Source: Thauera sp. 28 (GTDB lineage: Bacteria > Pseudomonadota > Gammaproteobacteria > Burkholderiales > Rhodocyclaceae). Taken from it: 64,000 nt of DNA. Positions 46,381 to 62,409 of the stretch are shown here, piece by piece (the first letter of the stretch is position 1; each line of letters begins with the position of its first letter). Both the position numbers and the translations under genes were made by a program. The notes under the pieces are model-generated. The model saw only the letters and a list, made by a program, of their open reading frames with translations, did no database searches and was not told where the DNA came from. The stretch is from the NCBI RefSeq assembly GCF_000310145.2, contig NZ_AMXA01000016.1, positions 1-64,000 of the forward strand, read 5' to 3'.

Positions 46381-48396
46381 ATGTCGCAGTCCAGAAACGT
46401 CAAGCCCCCGGTTTTCAACCCGCTTACCGGCGCCATCCGCGCGCTGGCGATGGATGCCGTGCAACAGGCCAACTCCGGCCATCCGGGCGCGCCGATGGGC
46501 ATGGCCGAGATCGCCGAGGTGCTGTGGCGCCACCATCTGCGCCACAACCCGGCCAACCCCAAGTGGGCCGACCGCGACCGCTTCGTGCTGTCGAACGGCC
46601 ACGGTTCGATGCTGATCTACGCGCTGCTCCACCTCACCGGCTACAATCTGCCGATCGAGGAGCTCAAGCGCTTCCGCCAGCTGCACAGCAAGACCCCGGG
46701 CCACCCGGAATACGGCTACGCCCCCGGCGTCGAGACCACCACCGGCCCGCTCGGCCAGGGCATCACCAACGCCGTCGGCATGGCACTCGCCGAGAAGATC
46801 CTCGCCGCCGAGTTCAATCGGCCTGGCCACGAAGTCGTCAATCACAACACCTATGTATTCCTGGGCGACGGCTGCCTGATGGAAGGCATTTCGCACGAGG
46901 CCTGCTCGCTCGCCGGCACCTGGGGCCTGGGCAAGCTCATCGCCTTCTACGACGACAACAACATCTCCATCGACGGCCACGTCGAGGGCTGGTTCACCGA
47001 CGACACCCCGAAGCGCTTCGAAGCCTACGGCTGGCAGGTCATCCGCGACGTTCAGGGCCACGACCCGGTCGCCATCGAAGCAGCCATCCAGCAGGCCAAG
47101 GCCAACACTGCCCAGCCCACGCTGATCTGTTGCAAGACCATCATCGGCGCCGGCGCTCCCAACAAGCAGGACAGCCATGATGTGCACGGCGCCCCGCTCG
47201 GCGCCGCCGAGATCGAGGCCGCGCGTGCCCACATCGGCTGGAACCATCCCCCCTTCCACATCCCGGCCGACGTCTACGCTGCCTGGGACGCGCGCACCAA
47301 GGGCGCCTCGCTCGAAGCGCAGTGGAATGCCACCTTTGCCGCCTACCGTGCAGCCCACCCCGAACTCGCCGCCGAGTTCGAGCGCCGCATGGCCGGCGAG
47401 CTGCCTGCCGACTGGGACAGCCACGTCGCCGCGGTGCTCGCCAAGGTTGTCGACAAGGCCGAGACCATCGCCACCCGCAAGGCCAGCCAGAACAGCATCG
47501 AAGCCTACGCCCCCAAGCTGCCCGAACTGCTCGGCGGCTCGGCCGACCTCGCCGGCTCCAACCTCACGCTGTGGTCCGGCGCCAAGGGTGTCAGCAGGAC
47601 CAGCGGCGGCAACTACGTGTATTACGGCGTACGTGAGTTCGGCATGGCGGCAATCGCCAACGGCGTCGCGCTGCACGGCGGCCTGATCCCCTACACCGCC
47701 ACCTTCCTGATGTTCAGCGAGTACGCGCGCAACGCCTTGCGCATGGCCGCGCTGATGAAGGTGCGCCAGATCTTCGTGTTCACCCACGACTCGATCGGCC
47801 TCGGCGAGGACGGCCCCACTCACCAACCGGTGGAGCAGACCGCAACGCTGCGCCTGATCCCCAACATGGACGTATGGCGCCCCTGCGACACCACCGAATC
47901 GGCAGTGGCCTGGGCGAGCGCGATCGAACGCAAGGACGGCCCGACCAGCATGTGCTTCTCGCGCCAGAACCTGCCCTTCCAGGCGCGCACGGCCGAACAG
48001 GTCGCCGCAATCCGCAAGGGCGGCTACGTCCTGTCGGAAGCTGAGGGTGGCACGCCGCAGGCGGTGATCCTCGCCACCGGCTCCGAAGTCGCCCTCGCCA
48101 TCGCTGCGCAGCAGGCCCTGGCCGAACAAGGCGTCGCGGTGCGCGTGGTGTCCATGCCCTCGACCAACGTCTTCGACCGTCAGGATGCTGCCTACAAGGC
48201 CAGCGTGCTGCCCGCCGGCCTGCCGCGCGTCGCGGTCGAGGCCGGCAGCACCGACGGCTGGTACAAGTACGTCGGCCTCGAAGGTCGTGTCATCGGTATC
48301 GACCGCTTCGGCGAATCGGCACCCGCCGGCGAGCTGTTCAAGTATTTCGGCATCACCGCGGATGCGGTCGTGCAGGCAGTGAAAGCGGTGCTCTGA
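46381..48396 (+). CDS. tkt: Transketolase
   Basis: This 671-aa thiamine-diphosphate enzyme has [40 protein letters not shown] and the TPP motif [20 protein letters not shown]. It moves two-carbon units in the Calvin and pentose phosphate pathways. The 138-base gap before it holds an AT-rich patch with GATAAT (46335-46340), a possible -10. A GC-rich hairpin follows the gene. Confidence 0.96.
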   Translation: MSQSRNVKPPVFNPLTGAIRALAMDAVQQANSGHPGAPMGMAEIAEVLWRHHLRHNPANPKWADRDRFVLSNGHGSMLIYALLHLTGYNLPIEELKRFRQLHSKTPGHPEYGYAPGVETTTGPLGQGITNAVGMALAEKILAAEFNRPGHEVVNHNTYVFLGDGCLMEGISHEACSLAGTWGLGKLIAFYDDNNISIDGHVEGWFTDDTPKRFEAYGWQVIRDVQGHDPVAIEAAIQQAKANTAQPTLICCKTIIGAGAPNKQDSHDVHGAPLGAAEIEAARAHIGWNHPPFHIPADVYAAWDARTKGASLEAQWNATFAAYRAAHPELAAEFERRMAGELPADWDSHVAAVLAKVVDKAETIATRKASQNSIEAYAPKLPELLGGSADLAGSNLTLWSGAKGVSRTSGGNYVYYGVREFGMAAIANGVALHGGLIPYTATFLMFSEYARNALRMAALMKVRQIFVFTHDSIGLGEDGPTHQPVEQTATLRLIPNMDVWRPCDTTESAVAWASAIERKDGPTSMCFSRQNLPFQARTAEQVAAIRKGGYVLSEAEGGTPQAVILATGSEVALAIAAQQALAEQGVAVRVVSMPSTNVFDRQDAAYKASVLPAGLPRVAVEAGSTDGWYKYVGLEGRVIGIDRFGESAPAGELFKYFGITADAVVQAVKAVL

Positions 48397-48408
48397 AGAA
48401 GGCCTGGC

Positions 48409-48441
48409 GCGGGAGCGGCTCCGGAAACGGACCGCTCCCGC
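48409..48441 (+). repeat. Hairpin downstream of transketolase
   Basis: GCGGGAGCGG (48409-48418) pairs with CCGCTCCCGC (48432-48441), followed by no T tract. It lies 13 bases past the stop and may protect the tkt transcript or weaken readthrough into GAPDH. Confidence 0.55.
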
Positions 48442-48538
48442 TGCACATCAAGGCACGGACCGGCGCGGGCCGGCAGCGCATCAACAAGGACAAACACCCG
48501 GTTTTCCACTCTTACCTTCATTCCAGGGAGAAGCATCG

Positions 48539-49567
<1,029 letters not shown>

Positions 49568-49593
49568 GCCGGCCACCGATAGCACAACCCCAA

Positions 49594-49616
49594 CGCCCTG
49601 CCCTGCAGGGCGTTTT
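49594..49616 (+). terminator. Hairpin-T terminator between gap and pgk
   Basis: CGCCCTG (49594-49600) pairs with CAGGGCG (49606-49612), loop CCCTG, followed by TTTT. A moderate stem that may only partially separate gap from pgk 19 bases beyond. Confidence 0.7.
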
Positions 49617-49634
49617 CACGAGCCTGATACGACC

Positions 49635-50819
49635 ATGCAAGTCAAGAAACTCACCGAACTCGACGTCAGCGGCAAGAAGGTGTTCATCCGTGCCGACCTC
49701 AACGTGCCGCAGGACGAAGCCGGCAACATCACCGAGGACACCCGCATCCGCGCCTCCATCCCCTCCATTCGCTACTGCCTCGAGCACGGCGCTGCAGTGA
49801 TGGTCACCTCCCACCTCGGCCGCCCCACCGAAGGCGAACTGCGCGCCGAAGACTCGCTGATGCCGGTCGCCGTACGCCTGGGCCAGCTCCTCGACAAGCC
49901 GGTACGGCTGATCCAGGGCTGGGTCGACGGCGGCTTCGAAGTCAAGCCGGGCGAGGTCGTGCTGCTCGAGAACTGCCGCTGCAACAAGGGCGAGAAGAAG
50001 GACAACGAAGAGCTCGCCAGGAAGATGGCCGCGCTGTGCGACATCTACGTCAATGACGCCTTTGGCACCGCTCACCGCGCAGAAGCCACCACCCACGGCA
50101 TCGCCCGCTTCGCCCCGGTCGCCTGCGCGGGCATCCTGATGGGCGCCGAGATCGACGCGCTGTCCAAGGCGCTGCACAACCCGGCCCGCCCGCTGGTGGC
50201 GATCGTCGGCGGTGCCAAGGTGTCGACCAAGCTCACCATCCTGCGCACGCTGGCCGACAAGGTCGACCAGCTCATCGTCGGTGGCGGTATCGCCAACACC
50301 TTCCTGCTCGCCGCCGGCAAGCGCATCGGCGAGTCGCTCGCCGAACCCGAGATGGTGCGCGAGGCGCAGCAGGTGATGGACATCATGAAGGCACGCGGCG
50401 CCGAAGTGCCGCTGCCTGTGGACGTGGTCGTGGCCGACGAGGTCTCGGCGCTCGCCCGTGCCAACCGCATTTCGGTGGACGAAGTCGGCCCCCACGACCG
50501 CATCCTCGACTTCGGCCCGAAGAGTTCGGCGCGCCTGGCGGACATCATCGCCCACGCCGGCACCATCGTCTGGAACGGCCCGGTCGGCGTCTTCGAGCAC
50601 CCGCAGTTCGCCGGCGGCACCAAGATGATGGCCTCGGCCATCGCCCACTCCGAAGCCTTCTCGATCGCCGGCGGCGGCGACACCCTGGCGGCCATCGCCA
50701 AGTTCGACATCGCCCAGGACGTCGGCTACATCTCCACCGGCGGCGGCGCCTTCCTCGAATTCCTCGAGGGCAAGACGCTGCCCGCGATCGCGGCACTGGA
50801 AGAACGCTTCGCAGCCTGA
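49635..50819 (+). CDS. pgk: Phosphoglycerate kinase, copy 1
   Basis: This 394-aa enzyme has [52 protein letters not shown] and the nucleotide-binding [13 protein letters not shown]. It interconverts 3-phosphoglycerate and 1,3-bisphosphoglycerate. A second, divergent PGK lies at 59719 in the cbb operon. This copy between gap and pyruvate kinase is the likely glycolytic/gluconeogenic enzyme. Confidence 0.96.
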   Translation: MQVKKLTELDVSGKKVFIRADLNVPQDEAGNITEDTRIRASIPSIRYCLEHGAAVMVTSHLGRPTEGELRAEDSLMPVAVRLGQLLDKPVRLIQGWVDGGFEVKPGEVVLLENCRCNKGEKKDNEELARKMAALCDIYVNDAFGTAHRAEATTHGIARFAPVACAGILMGAEIDALSKALHNPARPLVAIVGGAKVSTKLTILRTLADKVDQLIVGGGIANTFLLAAGKRIGESLAEPEMVREAQQVMDIMKARGAEVPLPVDVVVADEVSALARANRISVDEVGPHDRILDFGPKSSARLADIIAHAGTIVWNGPVGVFEHPQFAGGTKMMASAIAHSEAFSIAGGGDTLAAIAKFDIAQDVGYISTGGGAFLEFLEGKTLPAIAALEERFAA

Positions 50820-50843
50820 CCCAGGCCACAGCCTGCGCCATCG

Positions 50844-50871
50844 AAAGGCCGTCCCACGCGACGGCCTTTTT
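50844..50871 (+). terminator. Rho-independent terminator after pgk
   Basis: AAAGGCCGTC (50844-50853) and GACGGCCTTT (50860-50869) form a perfect 10-base stem with loop CCACGC, continuing into a T run ending at 50871. The stem's A residues also allow partial termination on the minus strand. Confidence 0.88.
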
Positions 50872-50959
50872 CTCGTGCGGCGCTAGAATGCCGGCTGACA
50901 AGCGCTTTCAGGCCTGCCGCCCCCCGGCCATCACGTACCCCGCCTCGCTGGAGTCCTAC

Positions 50960-52414
50960 ATGTCCCGCCACACCAAGATCGTCGCCACCCTCGGCCCCGC
51001 CTCATCAGACCCCCACGTCCTGCAACGCATGGTCCAGGCCGGCGTCGATGTGGTGCGCATGAACTTCTCCCACGGCAAGGCCGAGGACCACGTCGCGCGC
51101 GCCGAGGCAATCCGCGAGGCCGCGGCACTCGCCGGTCGGCCGGTCGGCATCCTCGCCGACCTGCAAGGTCCCAAGATCCGCGTCGGCAAGTTCGCAGACG
51201 GCCGGATCACACTCACCAAGGACCAACCCTTCATCCTCGACGCGCGCTGCGAGCTCGGCAGCGGCGAGCGTGTCGGACTCGACTACAAGGACCTGCCCAA
51301 GGACGTCAAGCCGGGCGACGTGCTGCTGCTCGACGACGGCCGCCTCAAGCTCACCGTGCAGCGCGTGCTCGGCCACGAGATCCACACCACGGTGAAGGTG
51401 GGCGGCGAGCTGTCGAATAACAAGGGCATCAACCGTCAGGGCGGCGGGCTCACCGCCCCCGCGCTCACCGCCAAGGACATGGATGACATCCGCACCGCAG
51501 CGCAGATCGGCGTGGACTTTGTCGCCGTGTCCTTCCCCAAGAGCGCGGCCGACATGTACATGGCCCGCCAGCTGCTGCGCGCCGCCGGCAGCAGCGCGGT
51601 GCTGATCGCCAAGATCGAGCGCACCGAGGCCGTCGCCAACCTGGAGGAGATCCTAGGCGCCTCGGACGGCATCATGGTGGCGCGCGGCGACCTCGCAGTC
51701 GAGGTCGGCGACGCCGCCGTGCCTGCCCTGCAGAAGAAGATGATCCGCGCCGCGCGTGACCGTAACAAGCTCACCATCACTGCCACGCAGATGATGGAAT
51801 CGATGATCACCAGCCCGGTGCCGACGCGCGCCGAGGTGTCCGATGTCGCCAACGCGGTGCTCGACGGCACCGACGCGGTGATGCTGTCGGCCGAGACCGC
51901 CGCCGGCAAGTACCCGGTGGAAGTCATCGAGGCGATGAGCCGGGTCTGCCTGGAGGCCGAGAAGTCGTCCGAGATCGGACTGGACCGCGAGATGCTCAAC
52001 CGTGTGTTCTCCCGCATCGACCAGTCGATCGCGATGGCGGCGATCTGGACCGCCTACCACCTCAAGGTCAAGGCCATCGCCTCGCTCACCCAGACCGGGT
52101 CGACCGCACTGTGGATGAGCCGGCTCAATGCCGGCGTGCCGATCTATGCCCTCACCCCGGAGGTAACGGCGCGCAATCTGATGACGCTGTACCGCGAGGT
52201 GCACCCGTTGCTGATGAGCCAGACCCACCAGGACCGCGACGTACTGCTGTGGGAGGCCGAACAGGTCCTGCTCGAGCAGGGCGTAGTCGACTACGGCGAC
52301 CTCATCGTGCTCACCATCGGCGAGCCGATCGGTGCCTCGGGCGGCACCAACACGCTCAAGATCGTGCGCGTGGGCGAACACCACCGCCCGGGCACCCTGG
52401 ACGACCGCCTCTGA
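50960..52414 (+). CDS. pyk: Pyruvate kinase
   Basis: This 484-aa enzyme has [55 protein letters not shown] and the signature [10 protein letters not shown], plus [12 protein letters not shown]. It converts phosphoenolpyruvate and ADP to pyruvate and ATP. It starts at the ATG at 50960 with TGGAGTCC upstream, because the preceding in-frame residues resemble no kinase. It may be read from its own promoter after the pgk terminator. Confidence 0.95.
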   Translation: MSRHTKIVATLGPASSDPHVLQRMVQAGVDVVRMNFSHGKAEDHVARAEAIREAAALAGRPVGILADLQGPKIRVGKFADGRITLTKDQPFILDARCELGSGERVGLDYKDLPKDVKPGDVLLLDDGRLKLTVQRVLGHEIHTTVKVGGELSNNKGINRQGGGLTAPALTAKDMDDIRTAAQIGVDFVAVSFPKSAADMYMARQLLRAAGSSAVLIAKIERTEAVANLEEILGASDGIMVARGDLAVEVGDAAVPALQKKMIRAARDRNKLTITATQMMESMITSPVPTRAEVSDVANAVLDGTDAVMLSAETAAGKYPVEVIEAMSRVCLEAEKSSEIGLDREMLNRVFSRIDQSIAMAAIWTAYHLKVKAIASLTQTGSTALWMSRLNAGVPIYALTPEVTARNLMTLYREVHPLLMSQTHQDRDVLLWEAEQVLLEQGVVDYGDLIVLTIGEPIGASGGTNTLKIVRVGEHHRPGTLDDRL

Positions 52415-52535
52415 GGCCCGGCCGCCTGCCCCATACCTGTCGCGCCGGCATGACGCATGCACCGCGCGACAGGATAAAATAACGACTTTCGAACATCGAA
52501 CCGCCGGTCACCGGCGCCCCCTCCCGGAGAAACCC

Positions 52536-53600
52536 ATGCCCCTCGTTTCCATGCGCCAGCTGCTCGACCACGCGGCCGAACACAGTTACGGCCTGCCCGC
52601 CTTCAACGTGAACAACCTCGAACAGGTCCAGGCCATCATGGAAGCGGCGGCCGAATGCGACAGTCCGGTGATCATGCAGGCCTCGGCCGGCGCGCGTAAA
52701 TACGCCGGCGAAGCCTTCCTTCGCCACCTCATCGACGCCGCCGTCGAAGCCTACCCGAACATCCCCATCGTCATGCACCAGGACCACGGCCAGAGCCCTG
52801 CGATCTGCATGGGTGCGATCCGCTCGGGCTTCTCCAGCGTGATGATGGACGGCTCGCTGCTGGAAGACGGTAAGACGCCTTCCTCCTACGACTACAACGT
52901 CGCCGTCACCCGCGAAGTGGTGAAGTTCTCGCACGCCATCGGCGTCAGCGTCGAAGGCGAGCTCGGCTGCCTCGGCTCGCTCGAGACCGGCCAGGCCGGC
53001 GAGGAAGACGGTGTCGGCGCCGAGGGCACGCTCGACCACAGCCAGATGCTGACCGACCCCGACCAGGCCGCCGACTTCGTCAAGCAGACCGACTGCGACG
53101 CACTTGCCATCGCCATCGGCACCAGCCACGGCGCCTACAAGTTCAGCCGCAAGCCCACCGGCGACATCCTCGCCATCGAGCGCGTCAAGGCCATCCATGC
53201 CCGCATTCCCAACACCCACCTGGTGATGCACGGCTCGAGCTCGGTGCCCCAGGAGCTGCTCGAGATCATCCGCCAGTACGGCGGCGACATGAAGGAAACC
53301 TACGGCGTGCCGGTCGAGGAGATCGTGCAGGGCATCAAGTACGGCGTGCGCAAGATCAACATCGACACTGACATCCGCCTGGCGATGACCGGTGCAGTGC
53401 GCAAGTTCCTGGTCGAGAATCCCTCCAAGTTCGACCCGCGCGAGTTCAACAAGCCCGCGCGTGAAGCCGCCAAGCTGGTGTGCAAGGCCCGCTTCGAAGC
53501 CTTCGGCTGCGCCGGCATGGCCAGCAAGATCAAGGCGATCTCGCTCGACAAGATGGCTGCGCGCTACAAGGCAGGCGAGCTGACGCAGATCGTGCGCTGA
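52536..53600 (+). CDS. fba: Class II fructose-1,6-bisphosphate aldolase (CbbA type)
   Basis: This 354-aa zinc aldolase has the metal ligands in [20 protein letters not shown] and [10 protein letters not shown], and the loop [19 protein letters not shown]. It cleaves or makes fructose-1,6-bisphosphate and, in the Calvin cycle, sedoheptulose-1,7-bisphosphate. The N-terminus [19 protein letters not shown] is standard. CGGAGAAACCC precedes it. A strong terminator lies after its stop. Confidence 0.95.
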   Translation: MPLVSMRQLLDHAAEHSYGLPAFNVNNLEQVQAIMEAAAECDSPVIMQASAGARKYAGEAFLRHLIDAAVEAYPNIPIVMHQDHGQSPAICMGAIRSGFSSVMMDGSLLEDGKTPSSYDYNVAVTREVVKFSHAIGVSVEGELGCLGSLETGQAGEEDGVGAEGTLDHSQMLTDPDQAADFVKQTDCDALAIAIGTSHGAYKFSRKPTGDILAIERVKAIHARIPNTHLVMHGSSSVPQELLEIIRQYGGDMKETYGVPVEEIVQGIKYGVRKINIDTDIRLAMTGAVRKFLVENPSKFDPREFNKPAREAAKLVCKARFEAFGCAGMASKIKAISLDKMAARYKAGELTQIVR

Positions 53601-53626
53601 GCCGACGCGGCTTTCCAGTCAGATCG

Positions 53627-53658
53627 AAACGCGCCCACGTGGCGCGTTTTCTTTTTTT
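53627..53658. terminator. Terminator between fba and cbbR
   Basis: AAACGCGCC (53627-53635) and GGCGCGTTT (53641-53649), loop CACGT, are followed by TCTTTTTTT on the plus strand; the A residues on the left give a short T tract on the minus strand. It separates the convergent fba and cbbR genes. Confidence 0.85.
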
Positions 53659-53667
53659 GCGCTGGCC

Positions 53668-56189
<2,522 letters not shown>

Positions 56190-56224
56190 AGCTCAGACCC
56201 ATCCCGGAACCGAGGAGACCCATC

Positions 56225-56650
56225 ATGCGCATCACCCAAGGCTGCTTTTCCTTCCTGCCCGACCTCACCGACACCCAGATCGCGGCCCAGATCAACTACT
56301 GCCTCGAGCAGAACTGGGCGGTCGCGATCGAGTTCACCGACGACCCGCACCCGCGCAACACCTACTGGAACATGTGGGGCCTGCCGATGTTCGACCTGCG
56401 CGATCCCGCCGGCGTGATGGGCGAACTCAGGGCCTGCCGCGAGGCCAACCCCGAGATCTACATCCGCATCAACGCCTTCGACTCGACCAAGGGCTGGGAG
56501 ACGGTGCGCATGTCCTTCATCGTCCAGCGCCCCACCGCCGAGCCCGGCTTCCGCGTGATCCGCCAGGAAACGCAGGGCCGCAAGCTGCGCTACACGATGG
56601 AGAGTTACGCCGTCGGCCGTGCGCCGGAAGGTGCGCGCTACAGCGCCTGA
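56225..56650 (+). CDS. cbbS: RuBisCO small subunit, form IC
   Basis: This 141-aa protein has the red-type start [19 protein letters not shown] and [12 protein letters not shown], with the longer C-terminal tail ([20 protein letters not shown]) of form IC/ID small subunits. It caps the L8S8 holoenzyme. The gene is intact, 35 bases after cbbL with CGAGGAGACC before the ATG. Without an intact large subunit it has no partner encoded in this window. Confidence 0.95.
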   Translation: MRITQGCFSFLPDLTDTQIAAQINYCLEQNWAVAIEFTDDPHPRNTYWNMWGLPMFDLRDPAGVMGELRACREANPEIYIRINAFDSTKGWETVRMSFIVQRPTAEPGFRVIRQETQGRKLRYTMESYAVGRAPEGARYSA

Positions 56651-56678
56651 CCCCCCGACGACAGCAGGAGACGAGACC

Positions 56679-57581
56679 ATGAACGCCCCCGAGAAGGCCC
56701 CCGCCCCCGCCCGCATCGACCTCGGCGCCGAGTTCCGGGACGCCGGCATCGGCGAAGTGCTCGAGTCCCTCGAGCGCGACCTCGTCGGCCTCGCCCCGGT
56801 CAAGCGCCGCGTGCGCGAGATCGCCGCCCTGCTGCTCGTCGACCGCGTGCGCCAACGCCTGGGGCTGACCACCGAACAGCCCTCGCTGCACATGAGCTTC
56901 ACCGGGAACCCCGGCACCGGCAAGACCACCGTCGCCATGCGCATGGCCGAGATCCTGCACCGCCTCGGCTACTGCCGCCGCGGCCACGTCGTCGCGGTGA
57001 CGCGCGACGACCTCGTCGGCCAGTACATCGGCCACACCGCGCCAAAAACCAAGGAGGTGTTGAAGCGCGCCATGGGCGGCGTCCTCTTCATCGACGAAGC
57101 CTACTACCTCTACCGCCCGGAGAACGAAAAGGACTACGGCCAGGAGGCGATCGAGATCCTGCTGCAGGTGATGGAGAACCAGCGCGACGACCTGGTGGTG
57201 ATCCTCGCCGGCTACGCCGACCGCATGGAGCGCTTCTTCGAATCGAACCCAGGCATGAAATCGCGCATCGCCCACCACATCGACTTCCCGGACTACAGCA
57301 ACAGCGAACTCGGCGAGATCGCCCAGCGCATGCTCGCCGGCTGGAACTACCGCTTCGACGAGGCCGCCTTCAGCGCCTTCGACGAATACATCGTCCTGCG
57401 TCGCCGCCAGTCGCACTTTGCCAACGCCCGCAGCATCCGCAACGCACTCGACCGCATGCGCCTGCGCCAGGCCCTTCGCCTGTTCGAATCCGGCGCCACG
57501 GTCGACGCTGAGGCGCTCACCACCATCACCGAATCCGATGTCCGCGCCAGCCGTCATTTCCAGCAGGCCGAGGCCGGCTGA
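56679..57581 (+). CDS. cbbX: RuBisCO activase CbbX (red-type AAA+ protein)
   Basis: This 300-aa AAA+ ATPase has Walker [14 protein letters not shown], Walker [16 protein letters not shown] and the arginine-finger region [15 protein letters not shown]. It remodels inhibited form IC/ID RuBisCO by pulling on the large-subunit C-terminus and is activated by RuBP. Start at 56679 with AGGAGACGAGACC upstream. Its presence confirms a red-type enzyme. Intact, unlike cbbL. Confidence 0.95.
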   Translation: MNAPEKAPAPARIDLGAEFRDAGIGEVLESLERDLVGLAPVKRRVREIAALLLVDRVRQRLGLTTEQPSLHMSFTGNPGTGKTTVAMRMAEILHRLGYCRRGHVVAVTRDDLVGQYIGHTAPKTKEVLKRAMGGVLFIDEAYYLYRPENEKDYGQEAIEILLQVMENQRDDLVVILAGYADRMERFFESNPGMKSRIAHHIDFPDYSNSELGEIAQRMLAGWNYRFDEAAFSAFDEYIVLRRRQSHFANARSIRNALDRMRLRQALRLFESGATVDAEALTTITESDVRASRHFQQAEAG

Positions 57582-57641
57582 ACGCGCGCCGCACCCATAA
57601 CGACAAGCACCGTTCCGGCACCACGCCGGGGGAGACAGACC

Positions 57642-58730
57642 ATGTTCAACCTCGACCGCAGCACGCTCACCGAATACCTGATCGAACACCGCCGCCGCAC
57701 CCCCGAGGCCACCGGCGAATTCAACGCTCTGATCCTGCAGATCGCCCAGGCATGCAAGGCCATCTCGCGCGCAGTCGCCCACGGCGCACTCGCCGACGTA
57801 CTCGGCAGCCACGGCAGTGCCAACGTGCAGGGCGAGGAGCAGAAGAAGCTCGACGTGCTCGCCGACGAGATCTTCCTGCGCGCCACGCACTGGGGCGGCG
57901 ACCTCGCCGGCATGGTGTCGGAAGAGAACGAGGCCCCCATCCCGCTGCCCGCCAGCGACCAGCGCGGCAAGTACCTGCTTGCCTTCGATCCGCTCGACGG
58001 ATCGAGCAACATCGACGTCAACGTTGCAGTCGGCTCCATCTTCTCGATCCTGCGCGCCCCCTCCCCCGGCGAGGACGCCACGGCCGCGGACTTCCTGCAG
58101 CCCGGCAGCCGCCAGGTCGCCGCCGGCTACGCCATCTACGGTCCCTCGACGATGCTGGTGCTCAGCGTCGGCAACGGGGTCGCGGGCTTTACCCTCGACC
58201 CCATCATCGGCGAGTTCTATCTCACCCACCCCGGCATCCGCTTACCCCAGACCACGCGCGAGTTCGCCATCAATGCGTCCAACACGCGCTTCTGGGAGCC
58301 TCCGGTAAGGCGCTACGTCGACGAGTGCCTGGCCGGGCGCAGCGGCCCGCGCGGCGTCGACTTCAACATGCGCTGGATCGCCTCGCTGGTGGCCGAGACC
58401 CACCGCATCCTGATGCGCGGCGGCGTCTTCCTCTACCCGCGCGACCGCAAGGACCCGGCCAGGCCCGGCCGGCTGCGCCTGCTCTACGAATGCAACCCGA
58501 TCGGCTTCCTCATCGAGCAGGCCGGCGGCCGCGCCAGCACCGGCGTGCGCCCGATGCTAGAGGTCCGTCCCGAAAGCCTGCACCAGCGCATCGGCTTCGT
58601 CTTCGGGTCGCGGGAAGAAGTCGAGCGCATCGAGCGCTACCACCACGAACCGGTGATCGGCAGCGTGCAGGACGAGCCGCCACTGTTCCACGCCCGCTCG
58701 CTGTTCCGTGACACCGAGTTCGCCCAATAG
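57642..58730 (+). CDS. cbbF: Class I fructose-1,6-bisphosphatase CbbF
   Basis: This 362-aa phosphatase has the metal-binding motif FDPLDGSSNIDVNVAVGSIFSI, GEEQKKLDVLADE and the C-terminal ECNPIGFLIEQAGGRAS. It removes the 1-phosphate from fructose- and possibly sedoheptulose-bisphosphate. CGGGGGAGACAGACC precedes the ATG. The order cbbX-cbbF-cbbP is conserved in proteobacterial cbb operons. Confidence 0.95.
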   Translation: MFNLDRSTLTEYLIEHRRRTPEATGEFNALILQIAQACKAISRAVAHGALADVLGSHGSANVQGEEQKKLDVLADEIFLRATHWGGDLAGMVSEENEAPIPLPASDQRGKYLLAFDPLDGSSNIDVNVAVGSIFSILRAPSPGEDATAADFLQPGSRQVAAGYAIYGPSTMLVLSVGNGVAGFTLDPIIGEFYLTHPGIRLPQTTREFAINASNTRFWEPPVRRYVDECLAGRSGPRGVDFNMRWIASLVAETHRILMRGGVFLYPRDRKDPARPGRLRLLYECNPIGFLIEQAGGRASTGVRPMLEVRPESLHQRIGFVFGSREEVERIERYHHEPVIGSVQDEPPLFHARSLFRDTEFAQ

Positions 58731-58748
58731 GGACCGAGGGGAGACATC

Positions 58749-59630
58749 ATGTCCGAACGCCACCCGATCGTCGCCATCACTGGCTCCTCCGGTGCCGGCA
58801 CCAGCACCGTGCAGCGCACCTTCGAGGAGGTGTTCCGCCGCGAAGGCGTCACCGCCGCCGTCATCGAAGGCGACAGCTTCCACGCCTACGACCGCAAGAC
58901 GATGCGCGAGAAGCTCGCCGCCTGCGAGGGCAGCACGGGCTGCCAGCTCAGCCACTTCGGCCCCGAGGCCAATCTCTTCGGCGAACTCGAGAACCTCTTT
59001 CGCAGCTACGCCGAATCCGGCGGCGGCAGGCGCCGCAAGTACCTGCACAGCCTGGAAGAGGCCGAGCACTACCAGCAGCCGCCGGGCACTTTCACCCCTT
59101 GGGAAGAGCTGCCCACCGGCACCGACCTGCTGTTCTACGAGGGCCTGCACGGCGCCGTCCAGCACGAGCAGGTGGACGTGGCCCGCTTCGTCGACCTGCT
59201 GATCGGCGTGGTGCCGGTGGTGAACCTGGAGTGGATCCAGAAGCTGCACCGCGACAAGAGCACCCGCGGCTACTCCACCGAGGCGGTCACCGACACCATC
59301 CTGCGCCGCATGCACGACTACGTTCATTACATCTGCCCGCAGTTCGCCCGCACCCATGTGAACTTCCAGCGCGTGCCGATGGTGGACACCTCCAACCCCT
59401 TCATCGCGCGCTCGATCCCGACCGCCGACGAGTCGATGGTGGTGATCCGCTTCGCCAATCCCAAGGGCATCGACTTTCCCTACCTGCTCAACATGATCAA
59501 CGACAGCTTCATGAGCCGTGCCAACACCATCGTGGTGCCGGGCGGAAAGATGGAGCTGGCCATGCAGCTGATCTTCACGCCCTTCATCTGGCGCCTGATG
59601 GACCGCCGTCGCAAGGCGCTGGCGCAATGA
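58749..59630 (+). CDS. cbbP: Phosphoribulokinase CbbP, copy 2
   Basis: This 293-aa enzyme has the P-loop [46 protein letters not shown] and [15 protein letters not shown]. It is the operon-encoded Calvin-cycle enzyme and a paralogue of the copy at 43270; differences concentrate in the region around residues 55-115 ([13 protein letters not shown] versus NEAQSMRWNLPMG). It lies 18 bases after cbbF. Confidence 0.95.
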   Translation: MSERHPIVAITGSSGAGTSTVQRTFEEVFRREGVTAAVIEGDSFHAYDRKTMREKLAACEGSTGCQLSHFGPEANLFGELENLFRSYAESGGGRRRKYLHSLEEAEHYQQPPGTFTPWEELPTGTDLLFYEGLHGAVQHEQVDVARFVDLLIGVVPVVNLEWIQKLHRDKSTRGYSTEAVTDTILRRMHDYVHYICPQFARTHVNFQRVPMVDTSNPFIARSIPTADESMVVIRFANPKGIDFPYLLNMINDSFMSRANTIVVPGGKMELAMQLIFTPFIWRLMDRRRKALAQ

Positions 59631-59718
59631 CGACGAAACACCGGCCACAACGCACCGCCCACGCCCCTGCTCGCATCCGCAGCCTGCGTGCCCGCGCACC
59701 ATCGAAAGGAGTCCTCCG

Positions 59719-60957
<1,239 letters not shown>

Positions 60958-61031
60958 GCGGGCGGCCACTGGCTGCGGTGGGCGGGCCGCCCTCCGCAGC
61001 GGCTTGTCATCGCCTGCAGCGGTGGGCAAGA

Positions 61032-62375
61032 ATGCCGACAGATCCGCATTCCCATCCCCACTCGGCCTCCTCCCCCTCCATGTCCCTGCCCGAACAGCAC
61101 CCCCTGCGCCGCCCGCTCAACGACGAGGTACACGCCCGCCCGCCCGTTCCACTCGACGCCCCCGAGTACGTGAGCTACCTGGCAGTCCTTCACCATGAAG
61201 GCAGCGCCAGTCGCGAGGCAGCCCATCTCTCGGCGCTGGCCGAGCAGTTCGGCCTCGACTCCCCGGTTACCGACAGCGGCCACGTCCTGCTCGAGATGGA
61301 CGGTTTTCGCCTCAAGTGGGAACGACACAACGAGTTCTCCAGCTACACCTTCTTCCGCCCCATCCTGGCCGGTGACAGCAGCGAGGAGCACGCACTGCTG
61401 GCCGTACCCGCAGCGTGGCGGCGGGACATCCCGGGGCAGATCATCGCCGCCACCCATATCGAGGTCCGCAGCACGGACGACGTCCTCCCCGACAGCCTGC
61501 TCGAGCAGGCCTCGCCGCGCGGCGAAACCCTGGTTGCCTCACGCGTGGCGGATTGTGCCGGCTGGGTGTTCACCGACTTCCACATCCACGACGGCTTTTC
61601 GCGCTTCGTGCTGCTCGACGACGGCCTCACCCCGCGCCAGGCCGGCCGCATGGTGCAACGCCTGGTCGAGATCGAAACCTATCGCGTGATGGCCCTGCTC
61701 GCCTTTCCGGTCGCCAAGGAGGTTGGCCGTCTGCTTTCTCGAGCAGAGGATGAGCTCGCAGACCTCATGGACGGCCTCGGCCAGGCCCGCAGCACCGACG
61801 ACGACCGCATCATGCTAGGCCGCCTCACCCGCCTGGCGGCAGAGGTCGAACGCTCAGTGGCCCGCACCACCTTCCGCTTCGGCGCCGCAGCGGCCTACTA
61901 CCGCCTGGTGCAACAACGCATCGACGAACTGCGCGAGTCACGGCTGAACGGCTTCCCTACCATGCGCGAGTTCATGGAACGCCGGCTGGCCCCGGCCATC
62001 GCCACCTGCGCGACGATCGCCCGCCGCCAGGAGGATCTGTCGGGCCGCGTCGCACGCAACTCGCAACTGCTGCGTACGCGGGTCGACATCGAGCTCGAAC
62101 GCCAGAACCAGGAGCTGCTCGCGCAGATGAACCGCCGCGCCAAGATCCAGCTCCATCTGCAGGAGACGGTGGAAGGCCTGTCGGTGGTGGCCATCACCTA
62201 CTACGCTTCGCAACTGGTCAACTACGTCGCCAAGGGCGCCAAGGACTTCATCGCGCCAGCCACGCCGGAAGTGCTCACCGCGGCGTCGATTCCGGTCATC
62301 GCCGGGCTGGTGTACATGGGCTTGCGGCGAATGCGCAAGTTGCTGGCGCGGGAAGAGCACAGCGGCCATCCCTGA
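61032..62375 (+). CDS. DUF3422 family membrane protein
   Basis: This protein of about 447 aa has no established function. The conserved N-terminal HPLRRPLNDEVHARPP is the family hallmark, followed by a mostly helical region with basic segments. Two hydrophobic helices near the C-terminus (about LSVVAITYYASQLVNYVAKG and VLTAASIPVIAGLVYMGL) suggest inner-membrane anchoring. I chose the ATG at 61032; MSLPEQHPL at 61080 is an equally good start. It follows the cbb operon in the same direction with 74 bases between, but nothing else links it to carbon fixation. Confidence 0.85.
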   Translation: MPTDPHSHPHSASSPSMSLPEQHPLRRPLNDEVHARPPVPLDAPEYVSYLAVLHHEGSASREAAHLSALAEQFGLDSPVTDSGHVLLEMDGFRLKWERHNEFSSYTFFRPILAGDSSEEHALLAVPAAWRRDIPGQIIAATHIEVRSTDDVLPDSLLEQASPRGETLVASRVADCAGWVFTDFHIHDGFSRFVLLDDGLTPRQAGRMVQRLVEIETYRVMALLAFPVAKEVGRLLSRAEDELADLMDGLGQARSTDDDRIMLGRLTRLAAEVERSVARTTFRFGAAAAYYRLVQQRIDELRESRLNGFPTMREFMERRLAPAIATCATIARRQEDLSGRVARNSQLLRTRVDIELERQNQELLAQMNRRAKIQLHLQETVEGLSVVAITYYASQLVNYVAKGAKDFIAPATPEVLTAASIPVIAGLVYMGLRRMRKLLAREEHSGHP

Positions 62376-62409
62376 GCTGCCCGCCACGGCCCTGCTTCGT
62401 CCCCGCGGC